Positions 27,821 through 36,741 of a stretch of 64,000 nt of DNA are shown piece by piece (within the stretch, counting starts at the first letter, position 1; each line of letters begins with the position of its first letter). The notes beneath the pieces were generated by a model, which was given only the letters and a program-made list of their open reading frames with translations, did not search any database and had not been told where the DNA came from. This DNA is from Roseivivax isoporae LMG 25204 (GTDB lineage: Bacteria > Pseudomonadota > Alphaproteobacteria > Rhodobacterales > Rhodobacteraceae). A program made the position numbers and the translations under genes. Location: positions 1 through 64,000 of the forward strand of contig NZ_JAME01000029.1 of the NCBI RefSeq assembly GCF_000521865.1, given 5' to 3'.

Positions 27821-28426
27821 TCAAATTAGCAACACCTGCGTGCCGACCTTGGCGAGCTGGTAAAGCTCTTCGATATGCTCGTTGTAGAGGCCGATGCAGC
27901 CGTTCGACGACCGGCGCCCGATCTTGCGCGTGTCGTGGGTGCCATGGATGCGGTAGTACTGCCACGAGAGGTGCAGCGCCCGGGTGCCGAGCGGGTTGTC
28001 CGGGCCCGGCGGCACGTAGTCCGGCCATTCGGGATTGCGCTTCTTCATCGAGGGGGTCGGGCGCCAGTCGGGCTCGGGATCCTTGAGCGTGACCGAGGTG
28101 CGACCGCGGCGGGTCAGGTCGTCGGTAAGCGGCACAGAGGTCGGGTAGAGCTTGTAGACCGACCGGTCCTCGGACCAGTAGTGCAGCGCGCGCGAGCGGA
28201 TGTCGACGAGGATCGCGCCGTTTCTCAGGTTCGAGAAGTAGGGCTGCCAGTCGAGCATCCGGAAGCTCGACACGTTGCGGCGCGTCATGTTGCTGATGTC
28301 GCGCTCCATCTCCACGGTGCCGGCACCGTTCACATCCTGCGCGATGGCGGGTCCGGCCGCGACGGCGGCCGCGGTGCCCGCGAGGAACGTCCGGCGGCTC
28401 GGGCCGCTCTTCACATTCTTGGTCAT
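27821..28426 (-). CDS. L,D-transpeptidase (YkuD domain), Tat-type signal
   Basis: 201 residues from the ATG at 28426, preceded by GGAG. The N-terminus has twin-Arg SRRTFLAGTAAAVAAGPAIA, suggesting Tat export. The YkuD active site is present: HGTHDTRKIG followed by SSNGCIGLYN with the catalytic Cys. The enzyme makes 3-3 peptidoglycan cross-links or attaches proteins to the wall, using the DAP residue supplied by the asd/dapD/dapE/lysA route. Divergent from the CAP-domain lipoprotein gene. Confidence 0.92.
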   Translation of the reverse strand: MTKNVKSGPSRRTFLAGTAAAVAAGPAIAQDVNGAGTVEMERDISNMTRRNVSSFRMLDWQPYFSNLRNGAILVDIRSRALHYWSEDRSVYKLYPTSVPLTDDLTRRGRTSVTLKDPEPDWRPTPSMKKRNPEWPDYVPPGPDNPLGTRALHLSWQYYRIHGTHDTRKIGRRSSNGCIGLYNEHIEELYQLAKVGTQVLLI

Positions 28427-28536
28427 GACGTGGTCTCCGTTCATGTCGAATCGTCACCGCAATATGGCGCGAAAGTCTCAGTCGCAAATCAAACGCCCGT
28501 CACCGCAAGCCTTCACGGCGATGTGGGTTTGATCCG

Positions 28537-28564
28537 CCACGTTGCAAAAGATAAGCCAACGTGG
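28537..28564 (+). promoter_or_regulatory. Perfect 8-bp inverted repeat ahead of the CAP lipoprotein gene
   Basis: CCACGTTG-N12-CAACGTGG, ending 27 bp before the start codon. The AT-rich spacer (CAAAAGATAAGC) may contain a -10 element, GATAAG, with TTGATC 15 bp upstream. It is either an operator over the promoter or a leader hairpin. Confidence 0.5.
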
Positions 28565-28591
28565 ACGCAAAACAAAGACGGGTGACAGGCC

Positions 28592-29152
28592 ATGACGCGC
28601 ATCTTCCTAGTTCTCGCGGCGGTTGTACTGGGTCTGGCGGCCTGTGCGCCCGTGCCGTCCACGACCACGCCGCGTCTGGGTCCCGACGGCCAGCCGTTGC
28701 CGACGGTCTACCGCATCGGCCCCGGCGACAAGAGCCGGATCGAGTTCCGCATGCTGGACGCGGTCAACGCGCTGCGCACCGACGCGGGCCTGTCCGAGGT
28801 CAGCTTCGACTCGCGCCTGAACGCCGCGGCCACCACCCATTCGCGCGACATGTCGGTCCAGCAGCGCCCGTGGCTCTTCGGCTCCGACGGCTCCTCGCCG
28901 GTCGACCGGCTGCAGCGCGTGGGCTATCAGGGCCAGCTCGTGGGCGAGGTGATCTCGGAAAGCTACGAGACGGAGCTGCAGACGCTCGCCGCGTGGATGG
29001 CCGACGCGCCGAGCCGCGAGATCCTGCTGGCCCCCGAGGCGCGCGACATGGGCTTCGCCTGGTTCCAGGAGAACGGCGGCAAGCTCTGGTGGTCGCTCGT
29101 CATGGGCGCGCCGGGCAGTGCCCCGTCGAACGACCTGGTCGCCGGTCTCTGA
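28592..29152 (+). CDS. CAP-domain lipoprotein
   Basis: 186 residues. Lipoprotein signal with lipobox LAAC and lipidation Cys18. The CAP (SCP/PR1-like) domain runs from about residue 50: MLDAVNALRTDAGLSEVSFDSRLNAAATTHSRDMS, then MGFAWFQENGGKLWWSLVMG. Bacterial CAP proteins such as YkwD have unknown or nuclease/wall-related roles. The usual metal-binding HxxN pattern is only partly present. It is divergent from the L,D-transpeptidase gene, sharing a 165-bp control region. Confidence 0.85.
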   Translation: MTRIFLVLAAVVLGLAACAPVPSTTTPRLGPDGQPLPTVYRIGPGDKSRIEFRMLDAVNALRTDAGLSEVSFDSRLNAAATTHSRDMSVQQRPWLFGSDGSSPVDRLQRVGYQGQLVGEVISESYETELQTLAAWMADAPSREILLAPEARDMGFAWFQENGGKLWWSLVMGAPGSAPSNDLVAGL

Positions 29153-29173
29153 CCGGCCGCCGCGGGCCCGCGT

Positions 29174-30187
29174 TCAGACGCGGTAGTAGTCGCGGTACCA
29201 GTCGACGAAGCGGCGGATGCCCGTGGCGACGTCCGTCTCGGGCGCGTAGCCCGTCAGCCGCCTGAGAAGCGTCGCGTCGGCCCAGGTCGCCGGCACGTCG
29301 CCCTTCTGCATCTCCATCAGGTTCCGCCGGGCGGTCCGGCCGAGCGCGCGTTCGATCTCGTCCACGAAGTCGGTGAGCCGCACGGTGCGGCTGTTGCCGA
29401 TGTTGACGACGCGCCAGGGCGCCACGGGCGAGAGCGTGTCGCCCTCCGCGATCTCGGTCGGGTCCGCGGGCCGCACGGGCGTCGCGTCGATCAGCAGCCG
29501 GATCGCGCGCACCAGGTCCTCCACGTAGGTGAAGTCGCGGAACATCTCGCCATGATTGTAGACGTCGATGGGACGGTCCTCGAGGATCGCCGAGACGAAC
29601 TTGAAGAGCGCCATGTCCGGCCGGCCCCACGGCCCGTAGACGGTGAAGAAGCGGAACATCGTCGTCGGCAGTTCGTAGAGATGGGCGTAGGAATGGCCCA
29701 TCGCCTCGTTCGCCTTCTTCGTCGCCGCGTAGATCGTCATCGGGTGGTCGGCCTTGTGATCCTCCCGGTAGGGCATCTCGGTGTTCGCGCCGTAGACCGA
29801 CGAGGTCGACGCCATCAGGAGGTGCCGCACCTCCGCCGCGCGCGCGGCCTCCATCACGTTGAAGGTGCCGACGAGGTTCGCGTCCACGTAGGCCCGCGGG
29901 TTCTCGAGGCTGTAGCGGACGCCGGCCTGCGCGGCGAGGTGCACGATCACCTCCGGCCGCGCGGCGCGTGCCGCCGCCATCACCGCCTCCGCGTCCTCGA
30001 TCATCGCTTCGGTGGCCACGAAGCCGGGGCTCTGGTTCAGGATGGCATGCCGGCGCCGTTTCAACGCGACGTCATAATAATCCGTCATGCCGTCGAGGCC
30101 GTGCACCTCCCACCCCTCGTCGAGCAGGAGTTTCGCAAGATGGAAGCCGATGAACCCTGCGGTTCCGGTGATGAAGGCGCGGGGCAT
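29174..30187 (-). CDS. NAD-dependent nucleotide-sugar epimerase, UDP-glucuronate 4-epimerase type
   Basis: 337 residues. Rossmann motif [16 protein letters not shown] at the N-terminus; [20 protein letters not shown] and the catalytic YAATKKANE (YxxxK); [19 protein letters not shown] is typical of UDP-glucuronate 4-epimerases. The product, UDP-galacturonate, feeds lipopolysaccharide or capsule. No glycosyltransferase lies next to it. It converges on the CAP gene and diverges from homospermidine synthase. Confidence 0.88.
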   Translation of the reverse strand: MPRAFITGTAGFIGFHLAKLLLDEGWEVHGLDGMTDYYDVALKRRRHAILNQSPGFVATEAMIEDAEAVMAAARAARPEVIVHLAAQAGVRYSLENPRAYVDANLVGTFNVMEAARAAEVRHLLMASTSSVYGANTEMPYREDHKADHPMTIYAATKKANEAMGHSYAHLYELPTTMFRFFTVYGPWGRPDMALFKFVSAILEDRPIDVYNHGEMFRDFTYVEDLVRAIRLLIDATPVRPADPTEIAEGDTLSPVAPWRVVNIGNSRTVRLTDFVDEIERALGRTARRNLMEMQKGDVPATWADATLLRRLTGYAPETDVATGIRRFVDWYRDYYRV

Positions 30188-30319
30188 CTGGGACTCCGTT
30201 CAGCGGGACACGGCCTTTCTGCCCGGTGGCGCAGGCAGGTGCAATCGCTGCACGGATCGGGCGTTTCCCTCGTCCCGCCGCTGCGCTAGGTAGCCGCGCG
30301 ACGCTTCAGGAGGTCAGGA

Positions 30320-31741
30320 ATGGCAGAACAACATCCGGTCTATCACCGCATCGACGGCCCGATCGTGCTGATCGGCTTCGGATCCATCGGCAAGGGCACG
30401 TGGCCGCTGATCGAGCGCCATTTCGACTACGACGCCGACAAGTTCACGGTGATCGAACCGGATGCGCGGCAGGCGAACTTCCTGCGCCAGCACAAGCTGA
30501 ACCACCTGCAGGTGGCGCTGACGCCCGACAATTACCGCGAGGTGCTGGGCGGGCTCTTCGAGCGCGGCAAGGGCTTCTGCGTGAACCTGTCGGTGGACAC
30601 GGATTCGCTCGACCTCATGAAGTTCTGCCGCGAGATGGGCGTGCCCTACATCGACACGGTGGTCGAGCCGTGGGAGGGCTTCTACTTCGGCACCACCAAC
30701 AACGCCGAGCGCACGAACTACCGCCTGCGCCAGAAGGTGCGCGACGAGAAGGCGCGCACCCCCGGCGGCACCACCGCGGTCAGCTGCTGCGGCGCGAATC
30801 CCGGCATGGTCAGCTGGTTTGTCAAGGATGCGCTGATGACGCTCGCCCGCGACACCGGCCGCGACGTCGCGCAGCCCGCGGACCGCGACGGCTGGGCCCG
30901 GCTCATGCGCGATCTCGGCGTCAAGGGCGTGCACATCGCCGAGCGGGACACGCAGGCGCGTCGCAAGCCGCGCCCGCGCGGCGTCTTCGTGAACACCTGG
31001 TCGGTCGAGGGCTTCATCGCCGAGGGGTTCCAGCCGGCGGAACTCGGCTGGGGCACCCACGAGACGTGGTTCCCCGAGAACGGCCACCGCCACGAGGAGG
31101 GCTGCCAGGCGGGCATCTGGCTGGAACGGCCAGGCGCCATCACCCGGGTGCACACCTGGTGCCCGACGCCGGGGCCGCAGTTCGGCTTTCTCGTGACCCA
31201 CAACGAGGCGATCTCGATCGCGGACTACTACACCGTGGGCGAGGGGGCAGACCCCGAGTACCGGCCGACCTGCCACTATGCCTACCACCCCTCGGACGAC
31301 GCGGTACTGTCGCTGCACGAGATGTTCGGATCGGGCCGCCAGCAGGAGCGCCACGAGATCCTCGAGCCCGACGAGATCGTCGAGGGCATCGACGAGCTGG
31401 GCGTGCTGCTCTACGGGCACGAGAAGAACGCGTTCTGGTACGGCTCGCGGCTGTCGAACGCCGAGACGCTGGACCTTGCGCCCTACCAGAACGCGACCGG
31501 GCTGCAGGTGTCCTCCGCGGTGCTCGCGGGCATGGTATGGGCGCTCGAGAACCCCGAGGCCGGTATCGTCGAGACCGACGAGATGGATCACGTGCGCTGC
31601 CTCGAGGTGCAGAAGCCCTATCTCGGCCCGGTGGAGGCACATTACACCGACTGGACGCCGCTGCAGGACCGCTGGGAGCATTTCCCGGAGGACATCGACG
31701 ACAGCGATCCCTGGCTCTTCCGCAACGTGCTGGCGTCCTGA
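30320..31741 (+). CDS. hss: Homospermidine synthase
   Basis: NAD-dependent enzyme that builds sym-homospermidine from two putrescines (or putrescine plus spermidine). 473 residues, the usual length. VLIGFGSIGKGTWPLIERHF binds NAD; SCCGANPGMVSWFVKDAL, WGTHETWFPENGHRHEEG and EKNAFWYGSRL are strongly conserved in bacterial homospermidine synthases. AGGAGG precedes the ATG by 7 bp. The gene is about 3 kb from the ureohydrolase/Pot-like cluster, which could supply putrescine. Confidence 0.95.
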   Translation: MAEQHPVYHRIDGPIVLIGFGSIGKGTWPLIERHFDYDADKFTVIEPDARQANFLRQHKLNHLQVALTPDNYREVLGGLFERGKGFCVNLSVDTDSLDLMKFCREMGVPYIDTVVEPWEGFYFGTTNNAERTNYRLRQKVRDEKARTPGGTTAVSCCGANPGMVSWFVKDALMTLARDTGRDVAQPADRDGWARLMRDLGVKGVHIAERDTQARRKPRPRGVFVNTWSVEGFIAEGFQPAELGWGTHETWFPENGHRHEEGCQAGIWLERPGAITRVHTWCPTPGPQFGFLVTHNEAISIADYYTVGEGADPEYRPTCHYAYHPSDDAVLSLHEMFGSGRQQERHEILEPDEIVEGIDELGVLLYGHEKNAFWYGSRLSNAETLDLAPYQNATGLQVSSAVLAGMVWALENPEAGIVETDEMDHVRCLEVQKPYLGPVEAHYTDWTPLQDRWEHFPEDIDDSDPWLFRNVLAS

Positions 31742-31820
31742 GGCCGGCCGGACCCGCGCCCTATTGCCGCTTTTCTCGCGCCCGGGCTGCGGTTAAGGAG
31801 GGCCGCGAGGAGACAATCCG

Positions 31821-32906
31821 ATGACACAGATCGCGCCGCAGCCCGGCATCATGGAGATCGCGCTCTACGAGGGGGGCAAGGCCTCGGTCGCGGGCGTCGA
31901 GAACGTCGTGAAGCTCAGCTCGAACGAGAACCCGTTCGGGCCGAGCCCGGCCGCGCAGGAGGCCGTGCGCCGCGTGCTGCACGAGATGCACCGCTATCCC
32001 TCGACCGATCACGGGCCGCTGCGCCGCGCCATCGCAGAGGTGCACGGGCTCGATGCCGAGCGGATCATCTGCGGCGTGGGCTCGGACGAGGTGATCCACT
32101 TCCTCTGCCAGGCCTACGCGGGGCCGGGCGACGAGGTGGTGCACACCGAGCACGGCTTTGCCATGTACAAGATCAGCGCGCGTGCCGCGGGTGCGACGCC
32201 GGTCGAGGTGCCCGAGCGCGAGCGCGTCACGGACGTGGACGCGATCCTCGCCGGCTGCACCGAGCGCACGCGGCTCGTCTTCATCGCGAACCCCAACAAT
32301 CCCACCGGAACGATGATCGGCGCGGCCGAGGTCGAGCGGCTGGCAGAGGGATTGCCGCCGCAGGCGCTGCTGGTGCTCGACGGGGCCTACGCGGAATTCG
32401 TCGAGGGCTACGACGGCGGCGCGCAGCTGGTGGAAGCGCGGCAGAACGTGGTGATGACGCGCACCTTCTCCAAGCTCTACGGGCTCGGCGGCATGCGCGT
32501 CGGCTGGGGGTACGGGCCGAAGGCGGTGATCGACGTGCTGAACCGCATCCGCGGGCCGTTCAACCTGTCGGCGCCGGCGCTCGCCGCGGCCGAGGCGGCG
32601 ATCCGCGACACCGCCTACGTGGAACGCTGCCGGTCCGAGAACGCGCGGCTGCGCACCTGGCTCGCCGAGGCGCTGATGGAGCACGGCGTGCCGTCCGACA
32701 CCTCGTGCGCGAACTTCGTGCTGGCGCGCTTCGCCGACCGGACCGAGGCCGAGGCCTGCGACCTCTTCCTGCAGAAGGAGGGGCTGATCGTGCGGCGCGT
32801 GGCCGGCTACGGCCTGCCCGCCGCGCTGCGCATCACCGTGGGCGACGAGGCGTCCTGCCGGCGCGTCGCGCACACGATCGGGCTCTTCAAGGCCGGGGCG
32901 CGATGA
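31821..32906 (+). CDS. hisC: Histidinol-phosphate aminotransferase
   Basis: PLP enzyme of histidine synthesis, often also active on aromatic precursors. 361 residues. [13 protein letters not shown] near the N-terminus, [11 protein letters not shown], and the PLP-lysine motif [20 protein letters not shown] are intact. Its stop overlaps the start of the prephenate/arogenate dehydrogenase gene (ATGA). Coupling to that gene suggests the protein also handles prephenate or phenylpyruvate transamination, an arrangement seen in other bacteria. Confidence 0.93.
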   Translation: MTQIAPQPGIMEIALYEGGKASVAGVENVVKLSSNENPFGPSPAAQEAVRRVLHEMHRYPSTDHGPLRRAIAEVHGLDAERIICGVGSDEVIHFLCQAYAGPGDEVVHTEHGFAMYKISARAAGATPVEVPERERVTDVDAILAGCTERTRLVFIANPNNPTGTMIGAAEVERLAEGLPPQALLVLDGAYAEFVEGYDGGAQLVEARQNVVMTRTFSKLYGLGGMRVGWGYGPKAVIDVLNRIRGPFNLSAPALAAAEAAIRDTAYVERCRSENARLRTWLAEALMEHGVPSDTSCANFVLARFADRTEAEACDLFLQKEGLIVRRVAGYGLPAALRITVGDEASCRRVAHTIGLFKAGAR

Positions 32907-33829
32907 GCGACGGACCGGTCTACGACAAGGTCGCGCTGATCGGCCTCGGCCTCATCGCGTCGTCGATGTTCTGGGCGGGCCGGCGGGCGGGGCTCGCGGG
33001 CCACGTCTCGGGCTACGCGCGCACGCAGGCGACCCGCGACACCGCGCGCGAGATCGGTCTCTGCGACAGCGTCTGCGACAGCGCGGCCGCGGCGGTGGCA
33101 GATGCCGATCTCGTGGTGCTCGCGGTGCCGGTCGGCGCCATGGGCGCGGTCGCGGCCGAGATCGCGCCGCACCTGAAGCCCGGCGCGACGGTCACCGACG
33201 TGGGGTCCGTCAAGCGCCGGGTGATCGAGGACGTGGGCCCGCACCTGCCGGACCACGTGCATTTCGTGCCGGGCCATCCGCTGGCGGGGACGGAACATTC
33301 GGGACCGGAATCGGGCTTCGCCACGCTGTTCCGCAACCGCTGGTGCCTGCTCGTGCCGGCGCCCGGCACCAGTCCCGACGCCGTCCTGCGCCTGCGCCGC
33401 TACTGGGAGGGCATGGGCGCGCAGGTCGACGAGATGGAGGCGGACCACCACGACCTCGTCCTTGCGGTCACCAGCCACACGCCGCACCTCATCGCCTACA
33501 CCATGGTCGGGGTGGCCGACGACATGCGCCGGGTGACCGACAGCGAGGTCATCAAGTATTCCGCCGCGGGCTTCCGCGACTTCACGCGCATCGCGGCGTC
33601 GGACCCCACCATGTGGCGCGACGTGTTCCTGACCAACAAGGACGCGACGCTCGAGGTGCTCGGCCGTTTCACCGAGGAACTGTTCGCGCTGCAGCGGGCG
33701 ATCCGCACGGGCGACGGCGCGCTCCTGCACGACTACTTCACCCGGACCCGCGCGATCCGGCGGGGGATCATCGAGGCCGGGCAGGACACGGACGCGCCGG
33801 ATTTCGGCCGCGCGAAGGTGGAGAGATGA
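32903..33829 (+). CDS. Prephenate/arogenate dehydrogenase family protein
   Basis: 308 residues from the ATG at 32903. NAD(P)-binding [42 protein letters not shown] with the catalytic His; [13 protein letters not shown]. These are the TyrA/TyrC signatures for tyrosine synthesis. There is no fused chorismate mutase or ACT domain, so this is a monofunctional enzyme; prephenate versus arogenate specificity cannot be told. ATGA overlaps at both ends place it in an operon between hisC and the extensin-like gene. Confidence 0.92.
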   Translation: MSDGPVYDKVALIGLGLIASSMFWAGRRAGLAGHVSGYARTQATRDTAREIGLCDSVCDSAAAAVADADLVVLAVPVGAMGAVAAEIAPHLKPGATVTDVGSVKRRVIEDVGPHLPDHVHFVPGHPLAGTEHSGPESGFATLFRNRWCLLVPAPGTSPDAVLRLRRYWEGMGAQVDEMEADHHDLVLAVTSHTPHLIAYTMVGVADDMRRVTDSEVIKYSAAGFRDFTRIAASDPTMWRDVFLTNKDATLEVLGRFTEELFALQRAIRTGDGALLHDYFTRTRAIRRGIIEAGQDTDAPDFGRAKVER

Positions 33830-34713
33830 TGCGGACCCTGACCCTTCTCCTGGCGCTCTGGACGGGCGCCGCCGCCGCGGCACCCGACGCGTCGATGCGC
33901 CCCGTGGCGCGCGGCGGCAGCGAGACCGCGCAGGCCGTCGCGCCCGAGGCGCGGCCCATGGCGCGGCCCGAGGTCTTCGAGGCGGCCATCGCCGCGCGGC
34001 TCCTGCGCCGCTGGGAGGGGATGGAGCCCGTGCCGCGCGCCGAACCGCTCGACCGGTTCCCCGGCTTCGCCGGCGACGTGCGCGCCTTCGCCTCGGCGAC
34101 GCCGCAGGCGGTGGCGCAGACGTTGCGGCCGCTCCGCCGCTCGCAGGAGCTGGTGCAGAAGGCCATGGCACGGCAGCGCGAACGCGCGCGCGGCCAGATC
34201 TGCGGCGATCCGGGCCTGCAGGGCGAGGTCGTGGGCTACGTCCCCGGCCGCATCCCGGCCTGCGGCATCGACGAGGCGGTGAACGTGCGCTCGGTCTCCG
34301 GTATTCCGCTGAGCCAGGAAGCGCTGGTCGACTGCCCCACCGCGATCGCGCTGCGCCGCTGGGTCGACGGCGGGCTGAAGCCCGCGGTGGGCCGCGCGGG
34401 CGGCGGCGTCGCCGAGATCCGCATCGCGGCGCACTACATCTGCCGGACCCGCAACCACCAGCCGGGGGCCGAGGTGTCCGAGCACGGCAAGGGCCGCGCG
34501 GTCGACGTGTCGGCGGTGCGCCTGCGCGACGGCACGACGATGAGCGTTCAGGGCGGCTATTATTCCGACAACCAGGGCCCGATCCTGCAGCGCGCGTACC
34601 GCGCGGCCTGCGGCATCTTCGGCACGACGCTCGGCCCGGATTCGGACCGGTTCCACCAGGATCACTTCCACTTCGACACCGCGCGCTACCGCAGCGGCAG
34701 CTACTGCCGCTGA
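33826..34713 (+). CDS. Extensin-like family exported protein
   Basis: 295 residues from the ATG at 33826, overlapping the preceding stop (ATGA). A signal peptide (1-19, ending AAAA) is followed by a variable region and the extensin-like C-terminal domain: AHYICRTRNHQPGAEVSEHGKGRAVDVSA, then DRFHQDHFHFD. The His/Asp-rich motifs resemble zinc D,D-carboxypeptidases, so a wall-peptide role is plausible; the family is not characterised well. Translational coupling to aromatic amino-acid genes is curious and probably positional. Confidence 0.85.
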   Translation: MMRTLTLLLALWTGAAAAAPDASMRPVARGGSETAQAVAPEARPMARPEVFEAAIAARLLRRWEGMEPVPRAEPLDRFPGFAGDVRAFASATPQAVAQTLRPLRRSQELVQKAMARQRERARGQICGDPGLQGEVVGYVPGRIPACGIDEAVNVRSVSGIPLSQEALVDCPTAIALRRWVDGGLKPAVGRAGGGVAEIRIAAHYICRTRNHQPGAEVSEHGKGRAVDVSAVRLRDGTTMSVQGGYYSDNQGPILQRAYRAACGIFGTTLGPDSDRFHQDHFHFDTARYRSGSYCR

Positions 34714-34759
34714 CCGCGGTCGCGGTCGCCGGGCCGCGCGCCCGCCGCTCGCCGCGCGC

Positions 34760-35683
34760 TCACTCCGCCGGCATGCCCGGATCGCGGCCGGCCTCCGCCC
34801 GGTGACGCGCCTTGATCGCCTCCGAGGTCTCGCGGCTGCCGTCATGGCTCCATCCCGGCGGCGCGACGGCGTAGAGGAGCCTCTGGCGCAGGGTCAGGCC
34901 GGGCTGGGTCACGTCGCGCAGGATCGCGAGCCATTCGTGGAAGGCGACGCGCAGCGGGTTGAAGGTGCCGAGATTGCGGACGAGGCCGTAATCGACCGGG
35001 TCGTCGGCGCGTTCGGCCACGAAGGTCCCGAAGAGCCGGTCCCAGATGATGAACACGCCGGCATAGTTGGCGTCGAGGTAGCGCGGGTTCCGGCCATGGT
35101 GCACCCGGTGGTGCGAGGGCGTGTTCATCACCGCCTCGACCCAGCGCGGCATCCGGCCGATCGCCTCGGTATGGATCCAGAACTGGTAGATCAGGTTCAG
35201 CCCGCCGCAGAACAGCACCATCGCCGGGTGGAAGCCGAGCAGGATCAGCGGCGCGCGCACCACGATCATGAAGGTGAAGGCGCCGGTCCATGTCTGCCGC
35301 AGCGCCGTCGTCAGGTTGTAGTGCTGGCTCGAATGGTGGTTCACGTGGCTCGCCCAGACCCAGCGGATGCGGTGGCCGAAGCGGTGCACCCAGTAGTAGC
35401 GCAGGTCGTCGAGCACGAAGCAGAGCGCGACCACTGCCCACGACGTGCCGAGATCGAGCGGCGTGATCGCCCAGAGCGTCATGAAAAACCCCCAGCCGAC
35501 GAAGCCGAGGAGGATGCCCGAGGCGACGTTGCCCGCCCCCATGACGAGCGAGGTGAGCGCGTCGCGCGTCTCGTAGCGGCCGCCGCGCCCGCGGATCACG
35601 ATCCAGGCAAGCTCGGCCAGGATCAGCGCGATGAAGACGGGCACGGCAAGCTGTACCACGTCGGGATAGATCGGATCGGTCAT
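34760..35683 (-). CDS. Sterol desaturase / fatty acid hydroxylase superfamily membrane enzyme
   Basis: 307 residues with several membrane segments. The di-iron histidine clusters are complete: HRFGH, HVNHHSSQHYN, and HRVHHGRNPRYLD. Such enzymes hydroxylate or desaturate lipids, sterols or carotenoids; the substrate is not evident. Start chosen at the ATG at 35683, which overlaps the stop of the upstream small gene (ATGA). Confidence 0.9.
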   Translation of the reverse strand: MTDPIYPDVVQLAVPVFIALILAELAWIVIRGRGGRYETRDALTSLVMGAGNVASGILLGFVGWGFFMTLWAITPLDLGTSWAVVALCFVLDDLRYYWVHRFGHRIRWVWASHVNHHSSQHYNLTTALRQTWTGAFTFMIVVRAPLILLGFHPAMVLFCGGLNLIYQFWIHTEAIGRMPRWVEAVMNTPSHHRVHHGRNPRYLDANYAGVFIIWDRLFGTFVAERADDPVDYGLVRNLGTFNPLRVAFHEWLAILRDVTQPGLTLRQRLLYAVAPPGWSHDGSRETSEAIKARHRAEAGRDPGMPAE

Positions 35684-36072
35684 GCGGCATTCCCCAGGGA
35701 ACGGGTCCAGGCATCGGTCTCCTCCGCGGAGAGGTCGAGCACGATGCGCGGGGCGGTGAAGTCGGGCAGGCGGATGTCGAGGCCGCGCGCGCAGCGCCGG
35801 ACGCGGGCGCCGGTCAGAAGCCGCGCGGTGCTGTCGGCGCCGAAGCGCCAGACGACGCCCGGGCCCCCGGCCGTGACGATGAGCGCCGACCGGCCGTCGC
35901 GGGACATCACGACGTCCGCGGGCGCGAGCGCGGGATATTCCCGCAGCCAGGCGGCGCGCGCCGCGGCCGTGTCGGGGAAGGGGGCCCGCGCCGAGAGGCC
36001 GAGCGCATGGGTGAGGACCGCGATGCCCGCGATCCCGCACATGACCAGCGCGATCAGCACGCCGAACGGCAT
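35680..36072 (-). CDS. Small membrane-anchored hypothetical protein, 130 residues
   Basis: N-terminal membrane segment MPFGVLIALVMCGIAGIAVL, then an extracytoplasmic domain rich in Ala/Arg with an alternating beta-like pattern (RSALIVTAGGPGVVWRFG). GGGAGG lies 7 bp upstream of the ATG at 36072. I do not recognise the family. It is translationally coupled to the desaturase gene, suggesting a partner or accessory role. Confidence 0.6.
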   Translation of the reverse strand: MPFGVLIALVMCGIAGIAVLTHALGLSARAPFPDTAAARAAWLREYPALAPADVVMSRDGRSALIVTAGGPGVVWRFGADSTARLLTGARVRRCARGLDIRLPDFTAPRIVLDLSAEETDAWTRSLGNAA

Positions 36073-36159
36073 GGACGTCCTCCCCTGACGACGCCGAGCG
36101 TGCGCCGTGCCGGGGGCGGCCGTCAAATCCGCCGTAGCGTCAGCTGCGCCGGAGGCCCG

Positions 36160-36717
36160 TCAGCCCGCGGCGCCGAGAAGCGCGGAGATCACCGCCTTGG
36201 CGCTGTCCGACGACCAGTCGGCATCGCCCTGGAGCCGCGCGACCTCCTGCCCGTCCGGGTTGAGGAGGACCGTGATCGGCAGGCCCAGCACGGACATCTC
36301 GCGCGCCAGCCCCGATTTCGGGTCGCGCAGGAGCGGCAGGTTGTCCACGCCGATCTCGTCGAAGAAGGCGCGCATGGCGGGCTTGGGGTTGCGGCCGGTG
36401 GCGATGGTCACGACCTCGAAATCGGCACCGCCGAGATCGCGCTGGAGGTCCGAGAGCATCGGCATCTCCTCGCGGCAGGGCGCGCACCAGGTGGCCCAGA
36501 AGTTCACCAGCACCCACTTGCCGGCATAGTCGCCGAGCGACGCGGTCTCGCCGTCATAGGTCTCGATCGCCGTGGTGCCGGCCGCCTTGGGCTCGGAATG
36601 GAAGGCGAGCTTCTTCATGTCGCCCTCCCGCAGGGCCGCCGCGGCCTCGACATCGGCGAGCGCCGGATTTGCAAGCAGGACAAGCGCGGTATAGAGCGCG
36701 ACGAAAGCCCGTTTCAT
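36160..36717 (-). CDS. TlpA-like thiol-disulfide oxidoreductase
   Basis: 185 residues. Signal peptide 1-21 (MKRAFVALYTALVLLANPALA). Thioredoxin fold with VNFWATWCAPCREEMP (CxxC) and the cis-Pro loop VLGLPITVLLNPDG. Such periplasmic proteins reduce cysteines, for example during cytochrome c maturation. It is divergent from argH with only 24 bp between start codons, so the promoters overlap or lie inside the genes. Confidence 0.92.
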   Translation of the reverse strand: MKRAFVALYTALVLLANPALADVEAAAALREGDMKKLAFHSEPKAAGTTAIETYDGETASLGDYAGKWVLVNFWATWCAPCREEMPMLSDLQRDLGGADFEVVTIATGRNPKPAMRAFFDEIGVDNLPLLRDPKSGLAREMSVLGLPITVLLNPDGQEVARLQGDADWSSDSAKAVISALLGAAG

Positions 36718-36741
36718 TTTGCCTCCGAAGAGTGACAGGAC

